This document shows, one piece after another, positions 34,304 to 44,479 of a DNA stretch of 64,000 nucleotides. Positions within the stretch are counted from its first letter, which is position 1. Each line of letters starts with the position of its first letter. Origin of the DNA: an uncultured Bacteroides sp. (GTDB taxonomy: Bacteria > Bacteroidota > Bacteroidia > Cytophagales > Cyclobacteriaceae). The stretch spans positions 682,001 through 746,000 of the forward strand of contig CABHOV010000046.1 in NCBI GenBank assembly GCA_902168185.1, in the 5' to 3' direction. Under the pieces are notes generated by a model. That model was given only the letters and a program-made list of their open reading frames with translations, did no database searches and was not told the origin of the DNA. Both the position numbers and the translations under genes were made by a program.

Positions 34304-37237
34304 TTACTCTAACACAAGCATCTTTTGTATTAATACTCTCTTTGAATTTACCGCTTTCAGTATATATACTGATTCTTTCATTTCATAAGATGCAGTATTA
34401 TATGTAGCCGTCCGCTTTAATTTAAGCTCGTCGGTAAAAATCTCTTTTCCCGCAAGGTTCACAACCTGTAGTGTGATCTCCTCTTGCGGAGAAAATCCAC
34501 TTAGCTCCACCGTGAAAGATCCTCTTACAGGATTTGGATATATCTGTAATTTTGATTCCTCTGTAGCTATACGAGCATCCGTATCCATCAATGTGACTGC
34601 CGATGCTGCAGCAATTGCCTCGAATGTAAAGTGCTGATTGGTTGCACTTGTGCTACAGGTAAATTGTTGCACGTTGGCGTCATCTGCTGTACTTGCACTG
34701 GCTACTCCGAGGCATTTACCACTGGAACGTGATACGATCTGATAGTATCCACTGCCTATACTCACGAATGACCATTGCTGATTGTTACTACCGCTCCAGG
34801 TATACTGAATGATGTTCGCGCCATCGGCTGTAGCATTACCCGTTACATCAAGAGCTTTACCCGTAGCATGTTGAGGAGTGAGTCTGAAATACGTTCCATT
34901 TGCTTCTGCCTTGAATTGCTGATGAGTTCCGCTTTGATAGGTATACTGGGTAAGCTGCACGTTATTGCCGGTAGCGCCTGTTCCACCGCGCATACAAAAA
35001 CTCTTACCGCTATGCCGGGCTGTGATCTTATATATACCTCCTGCTACCGGACCTGTTCCTCCGGAGCCTGCTGTAGTTACCGATAACGCTCCACTGGCTG
35101 CCGATATATTTCCAGCTGCATCTTTTGCTTTTACAGTGAATGAATAGTTTGTAGAAGCGGTAAGCCCTGATAGACCTGCCGTTGTACCAGTCACGGTCTG
35201 CACAACGGTTCCGTTCTGCAATATATCGTAACCGGTTACTGCTACATTATCCGTTGCAGCAGTCCAGCTCAGTGTAACGCCCGTACTGGTAACATTTGAA
35301 GATGTAGGTGTACCCGGTATGGACGGCGCTTGTGTATCTGCGGTTCCACCACATCCTATTGCTATCCAACTCATTTGTGCATCGGTAAATTGCGTGTAGG
35401 CCGCATTCACATCCGTGTTGGAAGCATCGCTCGCACCTTTACCGTCGCACTCAGCGCGACCATTGTTTGGATGCGGAGTTTGCAAATATACTCCTGCAGT
35501 AGAGCAGCTTCCGAGTTCGGCATCTCCACCTACCACTACACCATTTCCATAAGTCGATCCCCAGGCCAATGCATTTCCTTTGATGATCGCGTTGCCGGAA
35601 GCCGAGCAATCATTTAATATAGCACGCTCCTGTACTTGTACGGCGTTGGTATAGGTACCACCAATCACATTTACATCACCGCTGAATACAACGCTACCGC
35701 TGGCAGTCACGCGTTCCAGTCGTGCGGTACCTTCTACTCTTACATTGCCCGACAAGTTAGAGGTACCAACTACCAGCGCTTTCGGTGCTACATATACCGA
35801 TGACGCAACGGTAGCGGTATTGGCCACCCATCCGCCACCGTTGGAATGTGTATGCCCCGCATAGAGTGCCCGCACGTCATCCCGATATGTACTTTGATAT
35901 CCCTCGGGAACTGCATTCTCAATGCGCAACTCATACGGATAACGTTTGATCTTCGGCCAACCCGCTTCCCACAGATAGCTCGTATGCGTAGTAGGTGCCC
36001 CGACTACAACCAGGTATAGCTGGGTTTCATCCGCTGCTAATGTAAAGGTTGCTTCACCATCACTAGCATTCGACATCGTACCATAACGCACCGTGGTTCC
36101 ATTTGCCTTTACCGCTACGAATCCCCACCGCCAACCGGCAGTGCTGTTCACTTCCGTATGACCTTTAAATTTTACATGAACAGTTTTACTGGCGCAGGTA
36201 GTATAGAGCGGAACGATATTTAGTCCATAGTCCTGTGGTGCCGAATAATCCGGAACGATATAGCGACCACTAGAAGCACTGACCTGGTTCAGCAAAGTAT
36301 ATACCCGCCACAGGTAATGATTCTCTCCTGCATTTGTCTTAAAGGTATTGCGTTGCGTTCGCATAGCAGTTCCGAAACCTTGGGCCGGGTAATCGAAAAT
36401 AACTTCACGCTTCGCATAGTCATACATGAAATCATTTAGCTGTGTCTGACTCCATCCATTCAATCTCCTGAACGTTACTACCGGATGCTCATTTGCTACA
36501 GACTCCCGCCACATACGGTTCACCATGTTGGTACCGCCATAGTTCTGCTGAATGTTCATAAGCCATTTAAAGGTTGTATAGTGATGGCGTGTAGAGCTCA
36601 TGTGGTAACTACTGGTAGCCGTCCAGCGGGGCATATCATCAGCCGCGAACTGCGGGAACTCAACACAACGCATATAGTTTGCATGACATTCCCAGAACCA
36701 ACCGGCAGGATCATACCCTACATATCCACCACCGGTTGTATTCTCCTGGATGGAGATCTGTCCTTGTAGAGAGTGCGCAAATTCATGGCTCAGCACATAG
36801 GCATCCCGTGTCGCATTGGGATGAACCCACATGGCACCAATCGTATTATCGTATGATCCGCCAAATGCCCAGCCAGTCGGACCGTTCGCTCCGTTATAGG
36901 TGTCATTCATTACAATAATGATTTTGTACTGTCCGAGTTGTTTTGTGGATGCGTTCGAGACAAATCCAATCTCCGTTACAAACTTCGCAAAACTTGCTTC
37001 GAGATAACCTGCTACGACAGCCGGATCGAAACGAAGGTTTACATCCGAGTAAGTCGCTGGATTCGTTCCAACTTTATTTCCCCAAAAAATACAAAAGTTA
37101 GCAGACTGGTATGTTTTGCTCCAGGACCATTCGTTCCAGGGCGCCTCACTGAACTGGGTTGGTATATATACAGTTTTTTGCGCGTATGACAATGAGAATG
37201 CCAGGAGTAGCATTCCTATTAATAAAGTTTTTTTCAT
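34304..37237 (-). CDS. T9SS-secreted HEXXH (DUF6055-like) protein with beta-helix, FN3 and ricin-type lectin domains
   Basis: 977 residues from the ATG at 37237; an upstream TTG in frame is rejected. Signal peptide ends SYAQ (~19). The catalytic-type domain (about 20-300) has HEFAH at 151-155 and a downstream Glu in WFWECH (~183), a zincin-like arrangement. Then come a beta-sandwich (~340-445), a left-handed-helix-like run of short repeats with alternating V/A/G (470-585), a fibronectin type III domain (635-723), a ricin B-type trefoil with QQW/QHF motifs (732-875), and a type IX sorting domain (897-977, IYPNPVRGSF). It is probably an extracellular metallopeptidase or glycoprotein-active enzyme. 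It ends the minus-strand block that holds GH51, S9 peptidase and SusCD. Confidence 0.85.
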   Translation of the reverse strand: MKKTLLIGMLLLAFSLSYAQKTVYIPTQFSEAPWNEWSWSKTYQSANFCIFWGNKVGTNPATYSDVNLRFDPAVVAGYLEASFAKFVTEIGFVSNASTKQLGQYKIIIVMNDTYNGANGPTGWAFGGSYDNTIGAMWVHPNATRDAYVLSHEFAHSLQGQISIQENTTGGGYVGYDPAGWFWECHANYMRCVEFPQFAADDMPRWTATSSYHMSSTRHHYTTFKWLMNIQQNYGGTNMVNRMWRESVANEHPVVTFRRLNGWSQTQLNDFMYDYAKREVIFDYPAQGFGTAMRTQRNTFKTNAGENHYLWRVYTLLNQVSASSGRYIVPDYSAPQDYGLNIVPLYTTCASKTVHVKFKGHTEVNSTAGWRWGFVAVKANGTTVRYGTMSNASDGEATFTLAADETQLYLVVVGAPTTHTSYLWEAGWPKIKRYPYELRIENAVPEGYQSTYRDDVRALYAGHTHSNGGGWVANTATVASSVYVAPKALVVGTSNLSGNVRVEGTARLERVTASGSVVFSGDVNVIGGTYTNAVQVQERAILNDCSASGNAIIKGNALAWGSTYGNGVVVGGDAELGSCSTAGVYLQTPHPNNGRAECDGKGASDASNTDVNAAYTQFTDAQMSWIAIGCGGTADTQAPSIPGTPTSSNVTSTGVTLSWTAATDNVAVTGYDILQNGTVVQTVTGTTAGLSGLTASTNYSFTVKAKDAAGNISAASGALSVTTAGSGGTGPVAGGIYKITARHSGKSFCMRGGTGATGNNVQLTQYTYQSGTHQQFKAEANGTYFRLTPQHATGKALDVTGNATADGANIIQYTWSGSNNQQWSFVSIGSGYYQIVSRSSGKCLGVASASTADDANVQQFTCSTSATNQHFTFEAIAAASAVTLMDTDARIATEESKLQIYPNPVRGSFTVELSGFSPQEEITLQVVNLAGKEIFTDELKLKRTATYNTASYEMKESVYILKAVNSKRVLIQKMLVLE

Positions 37238-37518
37238 AGGCTTAAATTTGACCAAGTGATAATTTTATTAAGTCAACTACAATACAGATTATACACATCA
37301 TGATAAATCAAGGCATCCCGTACACTATTTAAGAAATCCGAGCTTGTACAGCGATAAAAAAACCACGGAGTTTCAGAGACGTTACCTTAATTTTTCGGCA
37401 TCAACATTCCTGTCGCTTCTTCAAGCGTTGATACCTTTTGCTGCATAGGCGTATGATTAAAATGAAACTAACTTCCGAGCGGAAATTTCAATCGCCTCTA
37501 TCTTTGTAAAATACTATT

Positions 37519-40107
37519 TCATGGGCTCTGCTTTATCCGCAATATTGTAACAGACCATGGCTGAAATGAATAATCAAAATCGCTTTTATATCCTGTGAAA
37601 TTCCGTTCTACCGGAATATATTTAACCGGTGCCTCCATTGTATTCTCATCTTCCGGCTTTTCACTGGATAGTGTTATCGTCCTACCAATCGCGACAGGGT
37701 TACTTCCTTTTAATTCAATGCGTGTGGTATACTCTTCCTTGCTGGCATTAACAACTTTTACAACCACCTCTCCCGTCTTTTCATCCAGGCCGGCAATACT
37801 AAAAAATCTGCGTGGCTCTTTATATACCATTACTTGCTTTCCATCCAGGTAACACTCTATACTTGACTGATTCACTTTGATCTCGATATCATACCAGCGA
37901 TTTGTTTCAATAGGATTTTCAAGTCGCACTGGCTGTGTTACCATAGCATCTGTACCATTGGTAACCATTTCAAATGCACTCACAGCATTCCACCACGCGC
38001 CTATATGTGCGCGCAGGTAATTATTGTTATCCTGAATGGCAATGGGAATCATGAAGGCATTCGGGCCACCCGTTTTACGAGCTTTCAGTCTCAAGGTGTA
38101 TATATCAAATGAGCGATCGCTTAATATAGCCATCGGCCACGCACCTTCTGTTGATTGTGCAAGTGCCTGATCATTTACCTTCCAGCTCCCTCCTTCCGTT
38201 TTCCATTCATTCCTGCGGTTTACAAAATCCGAAGTATATACTACTTTATCATTCTGGAGTACCTGTACATCTTTAAATTCCGCATAGGTATCCCATGTAC
38301 TTAATCCGATTTTGCCGGTATAAAGAGGTACCTTGGAAGCTTCAGTTTCCGCAAGTTGCAGATCTGTTTTCAGATTAACGGACGCCCGGTTCTCATTCAT
38401 CATTTTTATAGTATAGTATGATATCCTTGCAAGACTTTTTGCATTATCAAACCGGATGAGGTTTACCGGCCAGTCGGTATCATTTATATTCTCAAGCAAC
38501 GGAGCGTAGCTACTCATGGTAATCAGGTCAGCGTTGCGCTCCATTCCCAGAATGAAGGTAGCATCGTTCAATGCAGCCATCATGTTTCCGCTGCCCACAC
38601 CACTGTTGCACGCATACTCCCCTACATATAGCTTCCAGTCTTTCCGTTCATATTTATCATACCAGTCATGATAGATCATGGGCCAGTATACACCTTTGTA
38701 GGCATGCTCATCGGCTATATCCATTTTCGAAATAGCATTTACCGTAGGTTTATGAAGATGTGCTATACCCATGGCAGCCATCACTTCCAACTGCGGATAC
38801 TTTTCCTTTATAGCCTTATAGAAAATATTGAAGCGCTTCGCATATCGTTCTCCTACTTGTTCGTTGCCAACTTCTATATACTTTAGTGGAAATGGTTCCG
38901 GATGACCATTCTGAGCACGAACCGCTCCCCATTTCGAACTGACGGGACCTATAGCGTATTCTATACCATCGAGTATATCTGCAATGATACCGGGGATTCT
39001 TTCATCCGGAGAATATACACCGGCACGCATCTCGCAGGAGACACCACAGTTGAATACATACATAGCGTCTGCACCGATGTCTTCACAGAACTGGAGGAAT
39101 TCGTGATACCCGATTCCATCTGAAGACCAATATCCCCACGGGCTATAGGTACCCGGTCGCTCTGTCAACGGCCCTAGTGAGCGTTTCCAATTAGGAGCAC
39201 TCTCGGTGCTGATGCCTTCTACAAAACATCCACCGGGCCAGCGAATGAATGAAGGCGTGAGGTCTGCCAGATAGTTAGCAAGATCAACGCGCATGCCGTT
39301 AGGTCTGCTCTTAAATGTTTTTGCAGGGAACAACGACACAAAATCAAACCATACTGTACCGGGCGCATTTGTGCTCAGGTAAAATTTAGCATTAAAATCA
39401 CTGTCCGATGCTTTCAGTATACAGGTGTATTTCTTCCATGAAGAACTTTTCACATCATCGAATGTATAGCTTGCCAGTGTTCGGCCATCTTCAGTTTTCA
39501 GTGAAGCCGTTATGGGACCGGAGAACTTCTTTGTGCGGATATAGTATGTGAGATTATACGATTCTCCTTTATCAACCCGAATTCCCCAGAAGCCATCGTT
39601 TACAACGGATACACTACCGGCCTTATCAGCAGCCTTGATGTCGAGTTGTAACGAATGAGGCGTTGCTGCGTGAAGCGGTTGTTTTGAGGACAATGAAACC
39701 TCTGCCTTTGCCTTTCCGGTCGTTTGAAGAGACCACGCTGGCCATTGACCGATCGCTTCCCATTTCATTTTCCAATCACTGACTGCGTTACTAGAAAAAT
39801 GCGGTGTACGCGGAGGTATAATCCAACCTGAATCCAATGAGCAGCCGGGTGGTATATTACTTTCCTCAAAGCCCCTGTTCTGAATAAGTTCTGCATATAA
39901 TCCCCCCTCTCCTCCATGGCTGATTTCCTCAAAAAAGATTCCATGAAGACTAGGCGAAATTTTTGCTCCTTTGTTATTAACATCGATGGTGAGTGTTGCC
40001 TTTTGAGCAAAGGTTTTTACCTGTACCAACAATATCATCGTCAACCCCAAAATGTATACACCTGTATGCAACCCTATATTTCGCATCGTTATATTTCTAT
40101 TTTTCAT
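37519..40107 (-). CDS. GH51 alpha-L-arabinofuranosidase
   Basis: 862 residues from the ATG at 40107; the upstream in-frame GTG at 40125 is less likely. The signal peptide is GVYILGLTMILLVQ, ending TFAQ. A CBM4/9-like sandwich (about 110-265) precedes and partly interrupts the (beta/alpha)8 barrel, which carries the acid/base in YIEVGNEQ (Glu416) and the nucleophile in YVGEYAC (Glu497). A LamG/DUF1080-like jelly roll (about 600-745) and a C-terminal beta domain follow. The enzyme releases alpha-L-arabinofuranose from arabinan, arabinoxylan or arabinosylated glycoprotein. It lies immediately upstream of the HEXXH protein gene (282-base gap) in the same direction. Confidence 0.94.
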   Translation of the reverse strand: MKNRNITMRNIGLHTGVYILGLTMILLVQVKTFAQKATLTIDVNNKGAKISPSLHGIFFEEISHGGEGGLYAELIQNRGFEESNIPPGCSLDSGWIIPPRTPHFSSNAVSDWKMKWEAIGQWPAWSLQTTGKAKAEVSLSSKQPLHAATPHSLQLDIKAADKAGSVSVVNDGFWGIRVDKGESYNLTYYIRTKKFSGPITASLKTEDGRTLASYTFDDVKSSSWKKYTCILKASDSDFNAKFYLSTNAPGTVWFDFVSLFPAKTFKSRPNGMRVDLANYLADLTPSFIRWPGGCFVEGISTESAPNWKRSLGPLTERPGTYSPWGYWSSDGIGYHEFLQFCEDIGADAMYVFNCGVSCEMRAGVYSPDERIPGIIADILDGIEYAIGPVSSKWGAVRAQNGHPEPFPLKYIEVGNEQVGERYAKRFNIFYKAIKEKYPQLEVMAAMGIAHLHKPTVNAISKMDIADEHAYKGVYWPMIYHDWYDKYERKDWKLYVGEYACNSGVGSGNMMAALNDATFILGMERNADLITMSSYAPLLENINDTDWPVNLIRFDNAKSLARISYYTIKMMNENRASVNLKTDLQLAETEASKVPLYTGKIGLSTWDTYAEFKDVQVLQNDKVVYTSDFVNRRNEWKTEGGSWKVNDQALAQSTEGAWPMAILSDRSFDIYTLRLKARKTGGPNAFMIPIAIQDNNNYLRAHIGAWWNAVSAFEMVTNGTDAMVTQPVRLENPIETNRWYDIEIKVNQSSIECYLDGKQVMVYKEPRRFFSIAGLDEKTGEVVVKVVNASKEEYTTRIELKGSNPVAIGRTITLSSEKPEDENTMEAPVKYIPVERNFTGYKSDFDYSFQPWSVTILRIKQSP

Positions 40108-40491
40108 TGAAGAAAGGTGTGCCACTGAAAAAGAAGATTATTGACAAGGCAATTTTCATATAGAGTGATTGCGGCAAGGTATAGATGTTATAGCAGCCGT
40201 CCATTGGAACGACCACTATTTCCATCCACCTTAATTAACCAAACCAATAAATTCTACTCAATCTATTGAGAGTATAAAGTACGCGATAAAAATAAGTGTT
40301 GACTTTACTGATATTGACTGGTGATAATATTATTTTACCTTCTTGAAAGAAGATTCAGAATCTACGCAGAAACATTCATATCATTTCTCAAATATACTTA
40401 CTGTAAATATACCTGGCCCAACAGGTATATACTCCGCGTTCCAACCTGCATCCGCTATATTTTGTTACTATGGCAGCGCTAAGACACATGT
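40108..40491. other. Intergenic region between the S9 peptidase and GH51 genes
   Basis: 384 bases, AT-rich, no ORF. A minus-strand TATATTTG at 40389-40396 matches TAnnTTTG, but would give a leader of about 280 bases, so it is only a weak promoter candidate for GH51. No terminator for the S9 gene is evident. Confidence 0.35.
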
Positions 40492-42732
40492 TCACCAAGT
40501 CGGTGGCTCTACGTTGAGAAGATGCTTCACAAAAAAATCTTTGCGTTTGTGTTCACCAAAATCACCACCACCCGAGTGGCCCATACCGGGCACCACAACA
40601 AGTTCAAAATTCTTTTTTGCTTTGATCAGCGCATCGGCTACCTGCATGGTAGATGCCGGGTCTACGTTGTCATCCAACTCTCCTACAATGAGCAGAAGAT
40701 TTCCCTTTAACCGATATGCATTTACTACATTCGAGCATTCGGCATAGTGTGGCCCTACCGGATATCCCATCCATTGTTCGTTCCACCACATTTTATCCAT
40801 GCGATTATCGTGACATCCGCAGGACGCAACAGCTGCTTTATAAAATTCAGGATGAAACAACACTGCACCCGCTGCACTCTGCCCTCCGGCAGATCCGCCA
40901 AATATACCCACGCGTGCTATATCTATAGCCGGATACTTTTCTGCTGCTGCCTTCAACCAGGCTATGCGGTCAGGAAAACCAGCGTCTTTCAGGTTTTTCC
41001 AGCATACATCGTGAAAGGCTTTTGAACGCCACGAGGTTCCCATACCATCGATTTGCACGACTATAAATCCAAGCTCGGCCAATGCATAAAGACTCCGGTA
41101 ACCCGGACTAAAGCTCTTGGGTACAAAAAAACTATGCGGCCCGGCATAGATCATTTCAATCACCGGGTACTTTTTGGAAGCATCAAAATTTGAAGGACGA
41201 ATAATCATTCCCCATATATCCGTTACACCATCACGACCTTTTGCTGAAAAGACTTCCGGAGCTTTCCATCCCGCCTTTACCAAATCACTCGCATCGGTTT
41301 GTTGCAGTGTCATTATCTCTGCTCCATTTTCTGTGCGGTATAGCTTTGTTACGGAGGGAAGATCAATCCGTGAATATTGATCTATAAAATATGTATAGTC
41401 TAGTGAAAATGTAGCCGAGTGATTTGCGTTGGAAGACGTAAGGCGCGTAAAACCTGTTCCATCAAAATTGATTCTGCAATAATGCGTGAGGTATGGATCC
41501 TGATCGCGATCTATACCACTCGCTTCAAAAAAGATCTGCCGTTTTTCTTCGTTCACATAAACGGCACGTCTCATTACCCATTCGCCTTTTGTAATCTGAT
41601 TTTTTACTTTCCCGGTGATGCCATCATAGAGGTATAAATGGTTCCACCCGTCACGCTCGGAAGCCCAGATAATTTCTTTTCCATCTGCTACATCATATCT
41701 GTATTTCTTCCCGCTGTAATCGATAAACGTCTTGCTTTGCTCATCTACGAGTACATTGACTTCACCGGTTGGCGCTTTTACTTCGATGATGCGATACCGT
41801 TGATGACCGCGTTCATTATACTCAAATGTAAACGCGCGGCTGTCATGCGTCCAGTGTATATCTTCAATCCAGAATTGATTCCGAAACAACTCATCGTCTA
41901 TGGGCACATGCTTCTTTTCATCTATGAGAAATAACTGTGGTTGCTTTTGTGGCAATACATCACCTGCCTTAAGATATTCACGTGAGCATAATTTCGGCTG
42001 CAGCTGATCTTTGGGTGATGACTCCACAAAATAGATCATATGTTTTTCTCCGGGCGTTACTTTATACGCCATCAGCTTTTTACTATCGGGCGACCACTGC
42101 ATATAGCTGGAGTAAAAATTACCGGCCGCTCCATCATAGCTAAGCTGGTATTCCTCCTTCGAATTCTTCTTCCTGATATATACATTGTAGTTTTTAATAA
42201 AACCAATCCAAAGACTATCCGCCGAAGGAACAGGCTTATTAGAGCTTTCATCAAAACTATTTCCCCAATATGCATTATCGCTGTCCTTGTCTTTCACAAT
42301 CTCTTCTACTATACAGGTATAGGAAGATAGATTGCAACGCCACCGCGCACTGTCGATCCGGAATGTAAAAGACTTCAGATCATCTGAAAAATCAACGTGA
42401 TCAAATGGCAATGCTTTGGCATCAACTTTCTTCCCTGATTTCTGACTCAATACTTTCGCAAGGCGCACTTGATCAAAAAGAGGGCGCTGCTTTTTTCCGG
42501 CTACATCCACGAGTATAAATTCCTTACCTTGACGTGTCGTGTTGAGGTACCAGATTTTTTCAGACTTCAGCCAATGAAAAGATGATGGATTGTTAAATAC
42601 TTTATCCTTATACAACTTGCTTACGGCTTCAGCCCGCTCGTAATCTTCTTTAGTACCTTGTGCATGGCTGTGATGTGTTATTGTAGCCAGCACAAAGAAA
42701 ATGAATGCAACTGTTCTTCGCTTTATATACAT
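40492..42732 (-). CDS. S9-family serine peptidase (prolyl oligopeptidase/DPP-IV-like)
   Basis: 746 residues: signal peptide (~1-24), eight-bladed-propeller-type region (to ~470; SERDGWNHLYLYD is typical of the DPP-IV N-domain), then an alpha/beta hydrolase with Ser614 in FGGSAGG, Asp688 in GELDDNVDP and His719 in GMGHSGG. S9 enzymes usually cut next to proline, fitting proline- or hydroxyproline-rich peptides. The DPP-IV double-Glu motif for free N-termini was not found in its usual form, so exo- versus endo-specificity is open. It lies 131 bases downstream of SusD, behind a large hairpin. Confidence 0.9.
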   Translation of the reverse strand: MYIKRRTVAFIFFVLATITHHSHAQGTKEDYERAEAVSKLYKDKVFNNPSSFHWLKSEKIWYLNTTRQGKEFILVDVAGKKQRPLFDQVRLAKVLSQKSGKKVDAKALPFDHVDFSDDLKSFTFRIDSARWRCNLSSYTCIVEEIVKDKDSDNAYWGNSFDESSNKPVPSADSLWIGFIKNYNVYIRKKNSKEEYQLSYDGAAGNFYSSYMQWSPDSKKLMAYKVTPGEKHMIYFVESSPKDQLQPKLCSREYLKAGDVLPQKQPQLFLIDEKKHVPIDDELFRNQFWIEDIHWTHDSRAFTFEYNERGHQRYRIIEVKAPTGEVNVLVDEQSKTFIDYSGKKYRYDVADGKEIIWASERDGWNHLYLYDGITGKVKNQITKGEWVMRRAVYVNEEKRQIFFEASGIDRDQDPYLTHYCRINFDGTGFTRLTSSNANHSATFSLDYTYFIDQYSRIDLPSVTKLYRTENGAEIMTLQQTDASDLVKAGWKAPEVFSAKGRDGVTDIWGMIIRPSNFDASKKYPVIEMIYAGPHSFFVPKSFSPGYRSLYALAELGFIVVQIDGMGTSWRSKAFHDVCWKNLKDAGFPDRIAWLKAAAEKYPAIDIARVGIFGGSAGGQSAAGAVLFHPEFYKAAVASCGCHDNRMDKMWWNEQWMGYPVGPHYAECSNVVNAYRLKGNLLLIVGELDDNVDPASTMQVADALIKAKKNFELVVVPGMGHSGGGDFGEHKRKDFFVKHLLNVEPPTW

Positions 42733-42785
42733 ACTCTTGTTATCGTAAAATGCGTTGTACTACTTATAAGAGAAGCTAAATTACA

Positions 42786-42841
42786 AAGCCCGGCTCATTA
42801 CCCGAATAATATATAATATTATCCAAGTAAAAGCCGGGCTT
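42786..42841 (-). terminator. Long-loop hairpin between SusD and S9 peptidase genes
   Basis: AAGCCCGGCT (42786-42795) pairs perfectly with AGCCGGGCTT (42832-42841). The 36-base AT-rich loop can itself fold (ATAATAT/ATATTAT). On the minus strand the stem is followed by a moderately T-rich stretch (TTGTAATTTAG). It probably ends or attenuates the susCD transcript. Confidence 0.55.
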
Positions 42842-42863
42842 ATTATACTACTTCCAATGTCTA

Positions 42864-44462
42864 TCAGTATCCTGGATTATGCGACAAATTTGGATTCGCG
42901 TCCAGAACGGATTGAGGTATATCAAATATTGTCCGGTGATCACCATTGGGTACGTGGGTCAACCAGGACTTCGAGGTAAATACGCCAAATCGAATCAGGT
43001 CTTGTCTGCGATGAAACTCGGCAGCGAATTCATATCCCAACTCGTCCAGGAATCTACCGTATTGTATATCATCGCCACCTTCCGTAGTGAGCATTACACC
43101 AGCTTTATAGGTGCCATAATTATACTTACTTCCCTCCTGCAACGCAGCTCCCGTTACGGTTGCTTTATCAGGGTCCGTTGAGAATGCGCGTTGTCGTACG
43201 GTTGTCACGATTTCCGCAGCGGCATCAGCCTGACCTTTTCTCAATAAACACTCTGCTTTGATCATGAGCGCATCGGCATAGCGGAAAAAGGGCACATCAT
43301 TGCTGATAGCATTTCCAGTTACACCACGTTCAATTTCAAATTTACCTACACGGTATCCTTCATATTCCTGGGTTTCATCAACATTACCAATTTGTTTGGT
43401 ATAGTTGAGTTGTACATTTACCAATGCAGGATCCATCGAATTATATACCGGGCTGCCATCACTCGCAAACTGTAGACCACGTATCCATATATTCAGGCGG
43501 CTATCATCCTCATCATACGTATCAATGAATTGAGGAATAGCACAGCTTCCACCCCAGGGCTGAGAGCCCAGATCGTATGTGGCAGCGCTTGAGGGATGCA
43601 ACGTCTTCCAGGGATAGTGGAACCAGCCTGAACGTGTTGCATCGAAAACAATCGAGAAAATTTGTTCATCGGAGTTTTCGTTCTCTACTATAAAATTTGA
43701 TTGGTAGTTACTTTCAAGCTGGAAACCTCCATTCGTAATAATATCATCTACTTGTTCAATGGCTTGGTCCCATTTTGTTTGTCCTATATATACCGAAGCG
43801 TTCAGGTATACCTTTGCCAGTACCATGCGAGCAGCCCACTTGTTCATTTTACCATATACCTTTTCTTCACTAAGGACAGGGATTACCTCCAGTAGTTCGC
43901 TCTCGATAAAGCCGAAAACTTCTGCGCGCGTATTCTGTTCAGGTAGAAAATCTTTCTTCGACAAATCATCCTCCGTTACTATAGGAACATTGCCAAAATT
44001 ATCGAGGAGTAAGTAATAATAAAATGCGCGTAGCGCTCTTAGTTCCTCAACGAGTGTACCTACGTCTTCCATACTTTCATATGTACCGATAGCGCTGTTC
44101 AAAATATTCAGCGCATTATATACTCTGCTCCACAAAGCACCGGGCTGAGACTGAAATGAATTCCAGGTATGCATGTGCATAGCCTTATAGGTACCGCCAT
44201 CCACCCAGCCATTCGGGCGTGCAGGTGTAACAATAATATCTGAGCATTCTTCCTGCAGATCAAAAAAGCCATGCCATCCAAACATAACATTGGTAAGGCT
44301 GGTATATACCGGGGCAGTAAGTGCCTGCAAGATCTCCGGGGAGTTACCTAAATCTTTATCTGTCAATACATCAGTTGGTGTCTCATCGAGGTCGGTACAA
44401 GAGCATATAAAGCTTAGCAAAAAAAACGATGCTATAAATATCTTTCTATTCAATGTTTTCAT
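42864..44462 (-). CDS. SusD/RagB-family outer-membrane lipoprotein
   Basis: 532 residues. The lipoprotein signal has lipobox FICSC with Cys22 as the acylated residue. The SusD fold shows four TPR-like helical pairs (LRALRAFYYYLLLDNFGNVPIV in the N-terminal half, WAARMVLAKVYLNA in the middle) and the C-terminal RHHRRQ-type region (AAEFHRRQDLIRFG). SusD proteins cap the SusC channel and bind glycans or peptides at the cell surface. It starts 17 bases after SusC, so the two are cotranslated partners. The ligand cannot be told from sequence; nearby GH51, S9 peptidase and hydroxyproline genes suggest arabinosylated glycan, glycopeptide or peptide. Confidence 0.95.
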   Translation of the reverse strand: MKTLNRKIFIASFFLLSFICSCTDLDETPTDVLTDKDLGNSPEILQALTAPVYTSLTNVMFGWHGFFDLQEECSDIIVTPARPNGWVDGGTYKAMHMHTWNSFQSQPGALWSRVYNALNILNSAIGTYESMEDVGTLVEELRALRAFYYYLLLDNFGNVPIVTEDDLSKKDFLPEQNTRAEVFGFIESELLEVIPVLSEEKVYGKMNKWAARMVLAKVYLNASVYIGQTKWDQAIEQVDDIITNGGFQLESNYQSNFIVENENSDEQIFSIVFDATRSGWFHYPWKTLHPSSAATYDLGSQPWGGSCAIPQFIDTYDEDDSRLNIWIRGLQFASDGSPVYNSMDPALVNVQLNYTKQIGNVDETQEYEGYRVGKFEIERGVTGNAISNDVPFFRYADALMIKAECLLRKGQADAAAEIVTTVRQRAFSTDPDKATVTGAALQEGSKYNYGTYKAGVMLTTEGGDDIQYGRFLDELGYEFAAEFHRRQDLIRFGVFTSKSWLTHVPNGDHRTIFDIPQSVLDANPNLSHNPGY

Positions 44463-44479
44463 AAAGTGATGCTTTAGAA

